Source: Candidatus Gastranaerophilales bacterium
Lineage (GTDB): Bacteria > Cyanobacteriota > Vampirovibrionia > Gastranaerophilales > Gastranaerophilaceae
DNA length: 64,000 nucleotides
NCBI GenBank assembly: GCA_017560095.1
Contig: JAFYOU010000039.1
Span: 47,032 to 111,031 of the forward strand
Reading direction: 5' to 3'
Both the position numbers and the translations under genes were made by a program. The notes under the pieces were generated by a model. The model saw nothing but the letters and a program-made list of their open reading frames with translations. It ran no database searches and was not told where the DNA came from. Below are positions 25,963 through 34,783 of this stretch, piece after piece. The number at the start of each line of letters is the position of its first letter. The first letter of the stretch is position 1.

Positions 25963-26538
25963 TTATTTGCAAATACCGAAAGAATTCAAAAAGGCTGTTA
26001 TTGAACCTACTATGCTATCTAGCATATATTCACCTTTTGTCATTGTTTTACCATCTTTATTACAATAATCTGATTCTTCGTCAGAATCTTGTTTATTATT
26101 CATATTAACATCTATCCACATTTCACAGCTTCCGTTGTCATTATAAGAATAATTTTTCATTAGTTCATATAAACCATCTGCGCCTTCATCATAAATAGAA
26201 GACACCTTTTTTCCGTTTTCATCATAATAATCAGTGGTACGAAATAACCCATCAACTTCACCATTTGTGCTTTTGTAATTAGCGCTATATTCATACCCTT
26301 CAGTATAAGTATCGCGTACTACAGAATGAGTTCCATCCTCATTATAAGTATATGTTTCGATTGAATCAGCGCAAACACCATTAATTTCAGAATATAAAAT
26401 CCTACCAATTGCTTTATCAAAAACTTGGGTCATAACTTCTCCAGTTTCTGAAGTAGTTTTTTGCACAATATTATAATTATCACTAGAATACTGTTTCCCA
26501 TTAAGAGACGTAAAAGTTACGCTTGGTGTTGATGTCAT
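25963..26538 (-). CDS. Unknown 191-residue Tyr/Asp/Gly-rich protein with an EF-hand-like loop
   Basis: Not recognised. The protein has no signal peptide or membrane span. It consists of repeated short beta-type segments of the kind YTYNEDGTHSVVRDTYTEG, TDYYDENGKKVSSIYDEG and YSYNDNGSCEMWIDVN, each with a central N/D-G turn, reminiscent of YD- or MORN-like repeats. The loop DVNMNNKQDSDEE near residue 143 has Asp and Asn at positions 1, 3, 5, 9 and Glu at 12 of a calcium-binding EF-hand or dockerin loop. Three Cys residues are present, one four residues from the end region. It stands alone, convergent to rpoD and divergent from gmk, with an ATG preceded by a GAGGAGAAAA ribosome site. Confidence 0.7.
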   Translation of the reverse strand: MTSTPSVTFTSLNGKQYSSDNYNIVQKTTSETGEVMTQVFDKAIGRILYSEINGVCADSIETYTYNEDGTHSVVRDTYTEGYEYSANYKSTNGEVDGLFRTTDYYDENGKKVSSIYDEGADGLYELMKNYSYNDNGSCEMWIDVNMNNKQDSDEESDYCNKDGKTMTKGEYMLDSIVGSITAFLNSFGICK

Positions 26539-26603
26539 ATTATTTTCTCCTCATATCTCGTTATAAATATATAAAAACATTTTGCAGAAAAAAATTGCCC
26601 ATA

Positions 26604-26631
26604 TTGTTTGATGTAAAATTTGTTGTATAAT
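26604..26631 (+). promoter_or_regulatory. Promoter of the gmk-coaBC-nif3-aroCKB operon
   Basis: TTGTTT (26604-26609) and a consensus TATAAT (26626-26631) are separated by 16 bases. The start point near 26638 lies after the earlier in-frame TTG at 26620 and thus supports the gmk ATG at 26659. Confidence 0.65.
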
Positions 26632-26658
26632 AAATTAACATCAACAAACGAGATTGTT

Positions 26659-27228
26659 ATGACAAAAAATAAAGCGAAATTAATAATTTTCACAGGTCCT
26701 TCAGGCGTTGGCAAAGGTACAATGCTTGCCGACTTTTTTAAACGTGTTGACAATAAAATTGTTTATTCTGTCTCTTGCACAACAAGGGCTCCTCGAGATG
26801 GAGAAATTAATGGTATGCATTATTTCTTTATATCAAAAGAAGAATTTGAGCAAATGATTAAAGAAGAACAATTTTTGGAACACGCTTGCTATAGTGGAAA
26901 TTACTATGGTACAAATAATAAATTTGTTGATGAGAAAATTTCACAAGGCAAAAGCGTACTTTTAGAAATAGAACTTCAAGGCGCATTGCAAGTTATGAAA
27001 AAAAGACCTGACGCAATCACTATTTTTATCAAGCCTCCAACATTTGAAGAGCTTGAAAACCGTTTGCGTGGTAGACACACTGAAACAGAAGCTGCAATTC
27101 AAAAAAGATTGGCTGCAGCTAAAGAAGAACTAAAAAACATAGATAAATTCCACTACATTATTGAAAACGACATTGTAGATAAGGCAGTTGATAAATTGAT
27201 TAAAATTTACAACAAGGAAACAAAATAA
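26659..27228 (+). CDS. gmk: Guanylate kinase
   Basis: Phosphorylates GMP to GDP with ATP. Trimmed to the ATG at 26659, the protein begins MTKNKAKLIIFTGPSGVGKG, with the P-loop at residues 13-20. The GMP-binding region follows as SVSCTTRAPRDGEINGMHYFF, a canonical guanylate kinase signature, and later LEIELQGALQVMKKRP and IFIKPPTFEELENRLRGR. Length 189 residues is normal. The start is set by the promoter, whose initiation point lies downstream of the earlier frame opening. First gene of a six-gene operon; the stop is directly followed by the coaBC ATG. Confidence 0.96.
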   Translation: MTKNKAKLIIFTGPSGVGKGTMLADFFKRVDNKIVYSVSCTTRAPRDGEINGMHYFFISKEEFEQMIKEEQFLEHACYSGNYYGTNNKFVDEKISQGKSVLLEIELQGALQVMKKRPDAITIFIKPPTFEELENRLRGRHTETEAAIQKRLAAAKEELKNIDKFHYIIENDIVDKAVDKLIKIYNKETK

Positions 27229-28404
27229 ATGAAAACCGAAAACAAAAATATTTTAATCGGAATAACATCTTCAATTGCTTCTTATAAAATTTATGAACTC
27301 ATAAGATTATTTAAAAAAAATAATCTCAATGTAAAAATCGTAACAACTCAAAATGCTCTCGAATTTATCTCGCCACTGGTAATTGAAACATTATCGGAAA
27401 ATAAATGTTTTTATAACCAATTTGAATCAAGAGAAAACGTTGAACATATCTCGTTAACCAATTGGGCAGATATTTTTGTTATAGCTCCAGCAAGCGCTAA
27501 CACTATTTCAAAATGCGCTCAAGGATTAGCTGACAACTTGTTAACAAGTATTTTTTGTGCCTACCTTGGAAGCAAAAAACCAATACTTTTTGCACCCGCA
27601 ATGAATACTGGAATGTGGGAAAATCCAATTATTCAAGAAAATATAAAAAAACTAAAACTTTTAAATTGCGATTTTATTGAACCGCAAAATGGTTTTTTAG
27701 CTTGCGGAACAACTGGCAAAGGAAGACTAGCTGATATAGATTTAATATATCAACAAACATTGAGAAATCTGTTTCAAAATAAAAATAATAATAACAAAAA
27801 ACTGATAGTTACACTCGGAGGAACAAAAGAGCAAATTGATTCTGTTCGTTATATAACAAATTCCTCATCAGGCAAAATGGGAACAGCTCTTGCCGATTGG
27901 GCTTACTATTTAGGTTACAATGTAACTGTAATTTCTACAATAGAGCTAAAAAGAAACTATAAAATAATCAATACGAACACAGCTCTTGAAATGCTAGAAG
28001 CACTAGAAAAAAAAGATTACGACTATTTAATTATGAGTGCTGCTGTTGGCGATTTTAGAGCAGAAAATATCTCAAAAACCAAAATATCCAAAGAAAACAT
28101 TAATAGCGATTTTAATTTAAAATTAATTAAAAATCCTGATGTTGTTGCAACAATTGCGCAAAACAAAAAAGAAAACCAAAAAATTATTGGATTTTGTTTG
28201 ACAGACAAAAACCTAATTGAATGCGCAAAGGCCAAGCTTGAAAATAAAAAATTGGATTTTATTATTGCAAACGAAGTTAAAACAGCACTTAACACAAACC
28301 AAAACAAGGTTACAATAATTGAAAAAAGTGGTAAAATTATAGATATAGAACTTGATTCAAAAGAAAATATTGCGCTTAAAATCCTGGAGGTTGTTTGTGA
28401 TTAA
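27229..28404 (+). CDS. coaBC: Bifunctional phosphopantothenoylcysteine decarboxylase / phosphopantothenate-cysteine ligase
   Basis: Two consecutive steps of coenzyme A synthesis in one protein. The N-terminal half (about 1-185) is the FMN-dependent HFCD flavoprotein CoaC: ITSSIASYKIYELIRLF, the catalytic His in VEHISLTNWADIFVIAPASANT, PAMNTGMWENP and ACGTTGKGRLA. The C-terminal half (about 190-391) is the CTP-dependent CoaB, with TLGGTKEQIDSVRYITNSSSGKMG and SAAVGDFR. The order and 391-residue length are those of standard Dfp/CoaBC. It directly follows gmk without spacing and overlaps the next gene by 8 bases. Confidence 0.96.
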   Translation: MKTENKNILIGITSSIASYKIYELIRLFKKNNLNVKIVTTQNALEFISPLVIETLSENKCFYNQFESRENVEHISLTNWADIFVIAPASANTISKCAQGLADNLLTSIFCAYLGSKKPILFAPAMNTGMWENPIIQENIKKLKLLNCDFIEPQNGFLACGTTGKGRLADIDLIYQQTLRNLFQNKNNNNKKLIVTLGGTKEQIDSVRYITNSSSGKMGTALADWAYYLGYNVTVISTIELKRNYKIINTNTALEMLEALEKKDYDYLIMSAAVGDFRAENISKTKISKENINSDFNLKLIKNPDVVATIAQNKKENQKIIGFCLTDKNLIECAKAKLENKKLDFIIANEVKTALNTNQNKVTIIEKSGKIIDIELDSKENIALKILEVVCD

Positions 28405-29134
28405 AACAGATTACATTATTTCAAAACTTGAAAAATATGCTTCATTAGAACTTGCTGAACCTTGGGATAACTCTGGTTGGCAAATCAACTTAGACCACGA
28501 TTATACAAACAAAGTTTTAGTTGCTTTATCAATGACAAGAGATGTATTAGAACAAGCAATTACAAACGATTGCGATTTAATTGTAACGCATCATCCAATG
28601 ATTTTTAATTCAATGAAAAAAATTGATAATGACCTGATTTTAGATACCATCAAAAACAACATTTGTGTTTATAGCGCTCACACAAACCTAGATAAAACCA
28701 GTGGTTCAACAACGGATCAACTTTGCGGTGTTTTAGGTTTTCAAAATCCTGTTTCAATTGATAATTACGTTAAAAATGTTTGCTTAAAAGACGAACTGGC
28801 TCTTGAACAATTAATTCAAAACATTAAACAAGCGCTCAACTTAGAACATGTAAAACTAATCAATCCAAACAATATAGAAATAGTTAAAAATATAGCAATT
28901 TGTGCTGGAGCAGGAGGCTCTTTTATAGACAAACTTAGAGACTATGATGTTGATGTATACATCACAGGTGACATCAAATTTCATAAAGCATTAGAAGTTG
29001 AAGGTTTTGCAGTAATTGACATTGGACATTTTGAATCAGAACTACCGATTTTACCATTAATTCAAGGATTAATTGCAAAGACAAAAGTAGAAGTAATTAT
29101 TGCAAAAGAAGAAAAACCCTGGACAATAATTTAG
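28397..29134 (+). CDS. Nif3/YbgI family dinuclear metal-binding protein
   Basis: Family of metal-binding proteins annotated as GTP cyclohydrolase I type 2; the physiological role is unsettled. Key metal ligands are visible in LIVTHHPMIFNSMKKI, YSAHTNLDKT and, near the end, DIGHFESE. At 245 residues this is the short, YbgI-length form without the PII-like insert. The GTG at 28397 is chosen because CTGGAGG lies six bases upstream and the family start IKTDYIISKLEKYASLELAEPWDNSGW follows; earlier codons in frame lie inside coaBC. It overlaps coaBC by 8 bases. Confidence 0.9.
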   Translation: MIKTDYIISKLEKYASLELAEPWDNSGWQINLDHDYTNKVLVALSMTRDVLEQAITNDCDLIVTHHPMIFNSMKKIDNDLILDTIKNNICVYSAHTNLDKTSGSTTDQLCGVLGFQNPVSIDNYVKNVCLKDELALEQLIQNIKQALNLEHVKLINPNNIEIVKNIAICAGAGGSFIDKLRDYDVDVYITGDIKFHKALEVEGFAVIDIGHFESELPILPLIQGLIAKTKVEVIIAKEEKPWTII

Positions 29135-29143
29135 GATAGAAAT

Positions 29144-30265
29144 ATGGCAATACGTTTTTTAACATCAGGTGAATCCCATGGACAATGTCTAAATGCAATC
29201 ATTGAAGGGATTCCATATGGATATGAACTAGATTTCGATTTCATCAATTCGCAACTCAAAGCCCGCCAACAAGGCGCTGGCAGAGGCGGAAGAATGAAAA
29301 TTGAAACAGATAAAATCGAAATAAAATCAGGAGTCAGACATTCAATTACTACAGCTAGCCCAATTTGCCTTGAAATAAAAAATAAAGACTGGCAAAACTG
29401 GATTTATCCAATGAGCATTAAAAAAATTGATTTCGACTTATTGGATGACGAAACAAAAAATTTAGTTATAGAAAAAATTAAAGAAAAGAAAATATCCAAA
29501 TTTCGTCCAGCACACGCAGATTTGGCAGCAGCAATAAAATACAATTTTGATGATATAAGGAATTCTCTTGAGCGTTCAAGCGCACGTGAAACAGCTACAA
29601 GAGTTGCAGTTGGAGCAATTTGTCAAAACATTTTAAAAAATTACAACATTGAATTTGATTTTGAAATTTTGCAAATAGGAAACTGCCTAAACAAAAATGA
29701 ATTTGAAAAATACATTGAAAGCTATCAAGCACAAGGTGACTCTTTAGGTGGAATTATCAAAATAATAATCAAAAATGTTCCGGTTGGTTTAGGAAGTTTT
29801 GTACATTGGGATAGAAGAATTGATGCAAAATTAGCAAGCGCACTAATGTCAATTCCTGCAATAAAATCTGTTGAAATTGGCTTAGGAAAACAATATGCAA
29901 CACAATCAGGTTTTAATTCACACGATGAAATATATTACGATGAAAAATATTATCATAAAACCAACAATTCAGGTGGCATTGAAGGCGGCATAACAAATGG
30001 CGAAGATATAGTCTTAACTATTGCTATGAAACCCATTCCGACAATGAAAAAAACGCTAAATTCTGTTGAAATTAAAACACATAACCCAACTTCAGCTCAT
30101 TTCGAAAGAGCTGACAATTGCGCAGTCGAAGCCTGCGGTGTAGTTGCCAAAAATATGTGTGCAATTATAATTTTAGATGAGTTTCTAGAAAAATTCGGGA
30201 AAGATTACAAAAGCGATATTGATGAATCATACCAAAATTACCAGAAGAGGATAAATGAAATATAA
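29144..30265 (+). CDS. aroC: Chorismate synthase
   Basis: Converts 5-enolpyruvylshikimate-3-phosphate to chorismate, needing reduced FMN. Signatures are FLTSGESHGQCLNAIIEGIPYG at the N-terminus, RQQGAGRGGRMKIE, the central FRPAHADLAAAIKY and RSSARETATRVAVGAI, and the C-terminal GGITNGEDI with MKPIPTM. Length 373 is typical for the long class. A GGATAG ribosome site precedes the ATG and the last 11 bases overlap aroK. It begins an aroC-aroK-aroB cluster within the gmk operon. Other shikimate genes (aroA, aroD, aroE, DAHP synthase) are not in the window. Confidence 0.97.
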   Translation: MAIRFLTSGESHGQCLNAIIEGIPYGYELDFDFINSQLKARQQGAGRGGRMKIETDKIEIKSGVRHSITTASPICLEIKNKDWQNWIYPMSIKKIDFDLLDDETKNLVIEKIKEKKISKFRPAHADLAAAIKYNFDDIRNSLERSSARETATRVAVGAICQNILKNYNIEFDFEILQIGNCLNKNEFEKYIESYQAQGDSLGGIIKIIIKNVPVGLGSFVHWDRRIDAKLASALMSIPAIKSVEIGLGKQYATQSGFNSHDEIYYDEKYYHKTNNSGGIEGGITNGEDIVLTIAMKPIPTMKKTLNSVEIKTHNPTSAHFERADNCAVEACGVVAKNMCAIIILDEFLEKFGKDYKSDIDESYQNYQKRINEI

Positions 30266-30764
30266 TAAAATTGTCTTAATTGGGATGATGGGTTCTGGCA
30301 AAAGTTCAATTTCGAAAATTTTGGCAAAAAAAATAAATTTTACATCAATAGAATTAGATAAGCTTTTCGAAGAACAAGAAAATATTTCAATCAATGATTT
30401 TTTCAAAAAATACGGCGAAAAAGACTTCAGAGAAAAAGAAGCAAAAATTTTAATTGATTCCTTGCAAAATAAAGATATTGTTTTATCGACGGGCGGGGGA
30501 ATTATCTTAAAAGAAAGCAATAGAAAACTATTGTTTAAAGATAATATATTAACAATTTTTCTAGAAGCTAGTAGCGAAATTATATATGAACGAATTAAAA
30601 ATGACAGTTCTAGACCATTATTACAAGTTCCAAATCCCAAAAAAGAAATAGAAGAAATTTTAAAAAAAAGAGAAAAGTATTATAATCTTGCCAAAATAAA
30701 AATAAATACAGATAATAAAACAATAGAAGAAATCATAGAAGAAATTTTAAAATGGATAAAATAA
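30255..30764 (+). CDS. aroK: Shikimate kinase
   Basis: ATP-dependent phosphorylation of shikimate at the 3-hydroxyl. The P-loop is GMMGSGKSS at residues 10-18, the shikimate-binding region includes the Asp of IELDKLFEEQ, the Arg of KDFREKEA, and the Gly-rich STGGGIILKESNR. The Arg of SSRPLLQ belongs to the lid. Length 169 is normal. The gene overlaps both neighbours, aroC by 11 bases and aroB by 13, so the three are translationally coupled. Confidence 0.95.
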   Translation: MKYNKIVLIGMMGSGKSSISKILAKKINFTSIELDKLFEEQENISINDFFKKYGEKDFREKEAKILIDSLQNKDIVLSTGGGIILKESNRKLLFKDNILTIFLEASSEIIYERIKNDSSRPLLQVPNPKKEIEEILKKREKYYNLAKIKINTDNKTIEEIIEEILKWIK

Positions 30765-31813
30765 TCATTTCTACAAGCGAAAATATTAAAAGCGAAATTT
30801 TCATCGAAGATGATTTAAGAAATACATTTCAAGAATACCTTGAGGATAAAAAATATTTTTTAATCACAAACACTAAATTAGCCAAACTATATCCTGGCTT
30901 TATTTATAAATTTAATAAAAACAGGGTAATTATAATAAAAGATGGCGAAAAATATAAAAACATTAAAACTTTTGAATATATAATTAATAAACTATTAGAA
31001 CAAAAAATAGAAAGAAAAGATTCAATAATTGCCTTTGGCGGAGGAGTAGTAGGTGATTTAGCTGGATATGTTGCAAGTTCTGTTCTAAGGGGAGTTGAAT
31101 TAATTCAAATGCCAACAACGCTACTTGCAATGTGCGACTCTGCAATTGGCGGAAAAACTGGTTTCAATTCAAAATATGGCAAAAATTTAATTGGTTCATT
31201 TTATTGTGCAAATAAAATTTTAATTGATCCACAATTATTAAACACTCTAAATATTTATCAATTTAAATGCGGGCTAGGTGAAGTTTTAAAATATGCTTTT
31301 ATAGAAAAATCATGCAATAAATTTTCTGAATTTAATTTAATTGATTTTCTTAAAGAAAATCAAAAAGAAGATCTTAAAAACCAGCTTAAATTCATAATTA
31401 AAGCTTGCGTAAGCTTAAAAGCAAATGTAGTAACAAACGACAGACTAGAAGGTGACTTAAGAAAAATACTTAACTTTGGCCACACATACGCTCATCCTTT
31501 TGAAGCATTATCAAACTATAAAGGATTATCACATGGTGAAGCAGTAGCACATGGTATTAAATACGCAAGCAAGCTCGCAATGATTAAAGGCATTATCAAC
31601 GAAGATTATTACAACCAAATAGTATTATTATTAAAAAAATATGAACTAATAAACAAAAAACTCAAATTCAAAAAAGAAGAAGTAGTAAAACTGATGATGC
31701 ATGATAAAAAAGTTGAAAATTCAAAAATCAACTTGCTACTTCCAATTGCTCCATCTGAAGTTGCGCTTTTTGATAACATAGATTCGCCTTCAATTGAAGC
31801 TTCGCTGCTTTAG
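30752..31813 (+). CDS. aroB: 3-dehydroquinate synthase
   Basis: NAD-dependent cyclisation of DAHP to 3-dehydroquinate, with a divalent metal. Diagnostic segments are DGEKYKNIKTFEYIINKLLEQ, the NAD-binding GGGVVGDLAGYVASSVLRGV, PTTLLAMCDSAIGGKTGFN and the metal-binding region around KILNFGHTYAHPFE and LSHGEAVAHGIKYA. Length 353 is typical. It is the last gene of the operon. Its final 86 bases overlap a convergent gene for a TPR protein, so the two C-termini are encoded in antisense; no terminator hairpin is seen. Confidence 0.96.
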   Translation: MDKIIISTSENIKSEIFIEDDLRNTFQEYLEDKKYFLITNTKLAKLYPGFIYKFNKNRVIIIKDGEKYKNIKTFEYIINKLLEQKIERKDSIIAFGGGVVGDLAGYVASSVLRGVELIQMPTTLLAMCDSAIGGKTGFNSKYGKNLIGSFYCANKILIDPQLLNTLNIYQFKCGLGEVLKYAFIEKSCNKFSEFNLIDFLKENQKEDLKNQLKFIIKACVSLKANVVTNDRLEGDLRKILNFGHTYAHPFEALSNYKGLSHGEAVAHGIKYASKLAMIKGIINEDYYNQIVLLLKKYELINKKLKFKKEEVVKLMMHDKKVENSKINLLLPIAPSEVALFDNIDSPSIEASLL

Positions 31814-33215
31814 CGTGATTACCTAGTTTTCTCATGATAATTGCAGCTTGCTCATAATTATATGCCATTGTTTCATAACTTTCATCAGTTTTTGAAAAAA
31901 CCGATAAAGCATTTTTATAACTATCCAAAGCTCTGTCATCTTCTCCTAAATATTGAGAATTTTGCGCATCAGAAGAATAAGTTTTTGCAATCAACTTAGG
32001 ATTATTTGTTTCATTTGCCACATCAATTGCAAGAGTTCCATATTGAAGGGCATTTTGAATATCATATTGTTTTGTATATAAACTTGCAATTTTAGATAAA
32101 ACCCTTGTTTGCGCATCAGCATTTTCAGCTTCAGCACTATATGCAACACTTGATAAATAATTATCCATAGCAGGGTAAAACTCACTAAATTCATCATAAA
32201 TCTGACCAGACTTATAGTGAGCTTGAGCCTTTAAATTAAAATCTTGTGCCTTGGTTGCTTCAAAATAATCACGAAGAGCATACTCAACATAATCGTAATT
32301 ATCAAATATTTTGCCACGTTCTATATGTATTGCAGCTCTAATATTTTTATTTGAATTTGCATCAGACTCCATAACTCCTAATGCTTCATTTAAAAGATTT
32401 AAAGCCTCAATATCTCCCTTGTTGGTTTGAGGCATATTTTTTGCTTGTGAAAATAATGTTTTTGCTTTAACGTCAGCGTCGCAAAGCGCAGCAAACAAGC
32501 TATTTCGAACAACCATTGGAACTTGATGAGCATTTGCATCGCTATCAGATATCTCAAATTCACTTTCGACTAAAAGCTCTTCGGTGGAATTAGTTAATTT
32601 AACCTCCCGAACATCTTCAACTACTTTAGTATCATTAGGAATTTCAAAAGGCTCATTTTCACCAACTGCTTCTTCTTGCAAAACAATCGGTTCTTCTTGC
32701 ACAACTTTCTGTGCGTCAATTCTATCTTGCGCTTTTTTAGGAAATTCGAGTTGAAAATCGGGATTAATTTCATTTGGATCTGCTTTTAAATTAATTTTTT
32801 GCAAAAAAAGCGTATCAATCCATTTTTCTACGACATCTGAGTGCTTATTTAATGCAGAAGAAATATAAAAATCAGAAATTCTTGAAGCATTTTTTAAATT
32901 TGAAATTACAATCTCTCTTGAAGGATTTTCTTTTAAAGACTCTCTTTCTACAAGGCCAAGATACAAATTGACTTCGTCTCTAACATCGTCCGGGGCATTA
33001 ATTGCAATAATCGTACTCCTAAAATCAGTTAAAACCTGCGATATATTTATTTGACCTTTAGTATAATCGATAGCAACTTTAGCACCATTAGGAAAAGTGT
33101 TCTGACTATTTTGAGCATCAGAACCAATGGAACCTTGCTGTTGATTAGATTCGCTTGTGTTCTTACGATAATGATTATGATAATTTATATTGACTGGATA
33201 AATTGAATTATACAA
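31728..33215 (-). CDS. TPR-like repeat protein, 495 residues
   Basis: Family not recognised. The N-terminus (MYNSIYPVNINYHNHYRKN, then a Gln/Ser-rich tail) looks disordered. Residues about 40-150 are helical, 150-230 form an acidic Glu/Pro/Val-rich linker, and the C-terminal half (about 235-495) holds TPR-like repeats, for example AAIHIERGKIFDNYDYVEYALRDY, AHYKSGQIYDEFSEFYPAMDNYL and TRVLSKIASLYTKQYDIQNALQYG. There is no signal peptide. It stands alone on this strand, with its 3' end overlapping aroB by 86 bases. Probable protein-interaction scaffold of unknown role. Confidence 0.75.
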   Translation of the reverse strand: MYNSIYPVNINYHNHYRKNTSESNQQQGSIGSDAQNSQNTFPNGAKVAIDYTKGQINISQVLTDFRSTIIAINAPDDVRDEVNLYLGLVERESLKENPSREIVISNLKNASRISDFYISSALNKHSDVVEKWIDTLFLQKINLKADPNEINPDFQLEFPKKAQDRIDAQKVVQEEPIVLQEEAVGENEPFEIPNDTKVVEDVREVKLTNSTEELLVESEFEISDSDANAHQVPMVVRNSLFAALCDADVKAKTLFSQAKNMPQTNKGDIEALNLLNEALGVMESDANSNKNIRAAIHIERGKIFDNYDYVEYALRDYFEATKAQDFNLKAQAHYKSGQIYDEFSEFYPAMDNYLSSVAYSAEAENADAQTRVLSKIASLYTKQYDIQNALQYGTLAIDVANETNNPKLIAKTYSSDAQNSQYLGEDDRALDSYKNALSVFSKTDESYETMAYNYEQAAIIMRKLGNHAKAAKLQLKANLCYQKAQLQMEQLEVAS

Positions 33216-33392
33216 AAATCAAAACCTCTTATTCCCATTTGTATTATAAAAAAAATATCATCATGTTTAGTCATACAAATAGATTAAATTAGCTCTACAC
33301 ATAAACAATTTAACGATTTTTTTTCTTAAATCAAGAAATTAAAATAATTTTAACAATACTTAAAAAAACAAGATTATTATAGTAATTTAGTT

Positions 33393-33410
33393 TATAATAC
33401 TTAAGTATTA
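33393..33410 (+). promoter_or_regulatory. -10 box and overlapping 16-base perfect palindrome
   Basis: A consensus TATAAT (33393-33398) overlaps the perfect palindrome TAATACTTAAGTATTA (33395-33410), placing the dyad centre at about the transcription start. No good -35 box is present at the expected distance (around 33370), which suggests dependence on an activator or a weak promoter. An AGGAG ribosome site at 33413-33417 follows directly. Confidence 0.5.
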
Positions 33411-33424
33411 CTAGGAGTTTAAAT

Positions 33425-33550
33425 ATGCCGCAATATGTTTTCAAAATGAAAAAAGGTGACTTAGAGATAGAATTTTCTTCAGATGATGCGGATTTTGTTG
33501 AACAACAACTTGAAAAATGGCGCGAAGAAATACTTAAAAAGCACGCATAG
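33425..33550 (+). CDS. Small 41-residue protein
   Basis: A short gene with a strong AGGAG ribosome site 7 bases before its ATG. The product starts MPQYVFKMKKGDLEIEFSS, then DDADFVEQQLEKWREEI, and ends KKHA. The predicted shape is two beta strands and a helix. The same pattern opens the next gene product (MYYNIKIKSNGSEFSLETNH, then KEVLEREMDLYFAYI), so the small protein looks like a free-standing copy of that N-terminal domain. Aromatic, Gly and Glu positions match in order. Function unknown; it is first in an operon with the 403-residue protein, SpmA and SpmB. Confidence 0.65.
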   Translation: MPQYVFKMKKGDLEIEFSSDDADFVEQQLEKWREEILKKHA

Positions 33551-33570
33551 TTTTAATTTAAGGAAAAAAC

Positions 33571-34782
33571 GTGTACTATAACATTAAAATAAAATCTAAT
33601 GGATCAGAATTTAGCTTAGAAACAAACCATAAAGAAGTCCTTGAAAGAGAAATGGACTTATATTTTGCATACATTTTTAATGTTAGCGACGATTTTAAAT
33701 CAAAAATTAAAAAAGTTGAAATCATAAGTGAAAATGTAAAATCGATTGAAGAATTTGAAGCTCCAAAACCAACTAAACAACAACACCACAAATTAAGCGA
33801 AGAAAGAATACAAGAATTAGCCAAATTAAAAGCAGAGGAGATTATTAAAGCCCAGCAAGCAAAGCTTCAAAAAGAAAAAAATGAATTAATTTTCACAGAT
33901 TCTTTTGACGAAAAACAAATCTTTTCGCCAAATTCAAAAAAAATAATCAATGAAAACATAATACAATTCAACAATCAACCTACAGAAACAATTAAATTTC
34001 AAAATGTTCCAATTTTGGACGAAATAAAACAAGAGCAAATAAATAATATAACTGCTACACAAACACTTAAACAAAAGCCGCAAGAAGAATTGCCAAATGA
34101 AATTATGGAATTGATTCACCTTGCGCAAAAAAAAATAGAAACTATTGAAAAAACACCGGCAAGCAATTTAACAAAAGAAGAGTCAACTATATTAAATCTA
34201 GATAATAAACCAGAAGCAAAAAACATACCAGAATCACAATCAAAGCAAGATAAGCAAAAAAGTATTGAAGACATTTTTAATACCCCAACGCCAAACAAAT
34301 TTAGTGAAGATGAAATACAAGAATTATCCATACAAACCCCTGAAACAAAAGAGGAAGTTATCTTTAATGACGCAATTGAAGTAAGCTTAACAGATATTGA
34401 AGTGACACTTCAACCAGAAGAGGTAGAAACAGAACAAAAAAATTTAATACACACAAAAGAAGATTTATTAAACAAAAACGATAAAATAGCAACTTCTCAA
34501 ACAGATTTTAAATCATTCTTGCAAAGTTACAAATGCGAAGAGTTAATAGATGAATTTTTAGCTTGTGCATATTTTATTAAAAATTTACTTAATTATAATG
34601 ATTTTAGTATGAAATTCATCAATTCAAAACTCTTTCAAACAACTGGCAAAATTGCTGACATGTCAATTATTGACGAATTAACAACTAAAGAATATATTAG
34701 AAATATAGAAACCGAGGATGGCAAAAAATACTCAATAACCTTGGATGGCGAAGAATATTTTATAACTAAATTCCAAAAATAA
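33571..34782 (+). CDS. Unknown 403-residue protein with small N-terminal domain and winged-helix-like C-terminus
   Basis: Family not recognised. Starts at a GTG with AAGGAA (33560-33565) upstream; no earlier in-frame ATG is available. Residues 1-45 form a beta-beta-helix unit like the preceding 41-residue protein. Residues about 60-300 are a long Gln/Lys/Glu/Asn-rich, probably disordered linker containing two similar segments (EERIQELAKLK, EDEIQELSIQT). Residues about 305-403 are folded, with helices DFKSFLQSYKCEELIDEFLACAYFIKNLL and a strand-turn-strand end (DGKKYSITLDGEEYFIT) suggestive of a winged helix. Its stop is one base before spmA. Confidence 0.65.
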   Translation: MYYNIKIKSNGSEFSLETNHKEVLEREMDLYFAYIFNVSDDFKSKIKKVEIISENVKSIEEFEAPKPTKQQHHKLSEERIQELAKLKAEEIIKAQQAKLQKEKNELIFTDSFDEKQIFSPNSKKIINENIIQFNNQPTETIKFQNVPILDEIKQEQINNITATQTLKQKPQEELPNEIMELIHLAQKKIETIEKTPASNLTKEESTILNLDNKPEAKNIPESQSKQDKQKSIEDIFNTPTPNKFSEDEIQELSIQTPETKEEVIFNDAIEVSLTDIEVTLQPEEVETEQKNLIHTKEDLLNKNDKIATSQTDFKSFLQSYKCEELIDEFLACAYFIKNLLNYNDFSMKFINSKLFQTTGKIADMSIIDELTTKEYIRNIETEDGKKYSITLDGEEYFITKFQK

Positions 34783-34783
34783 A

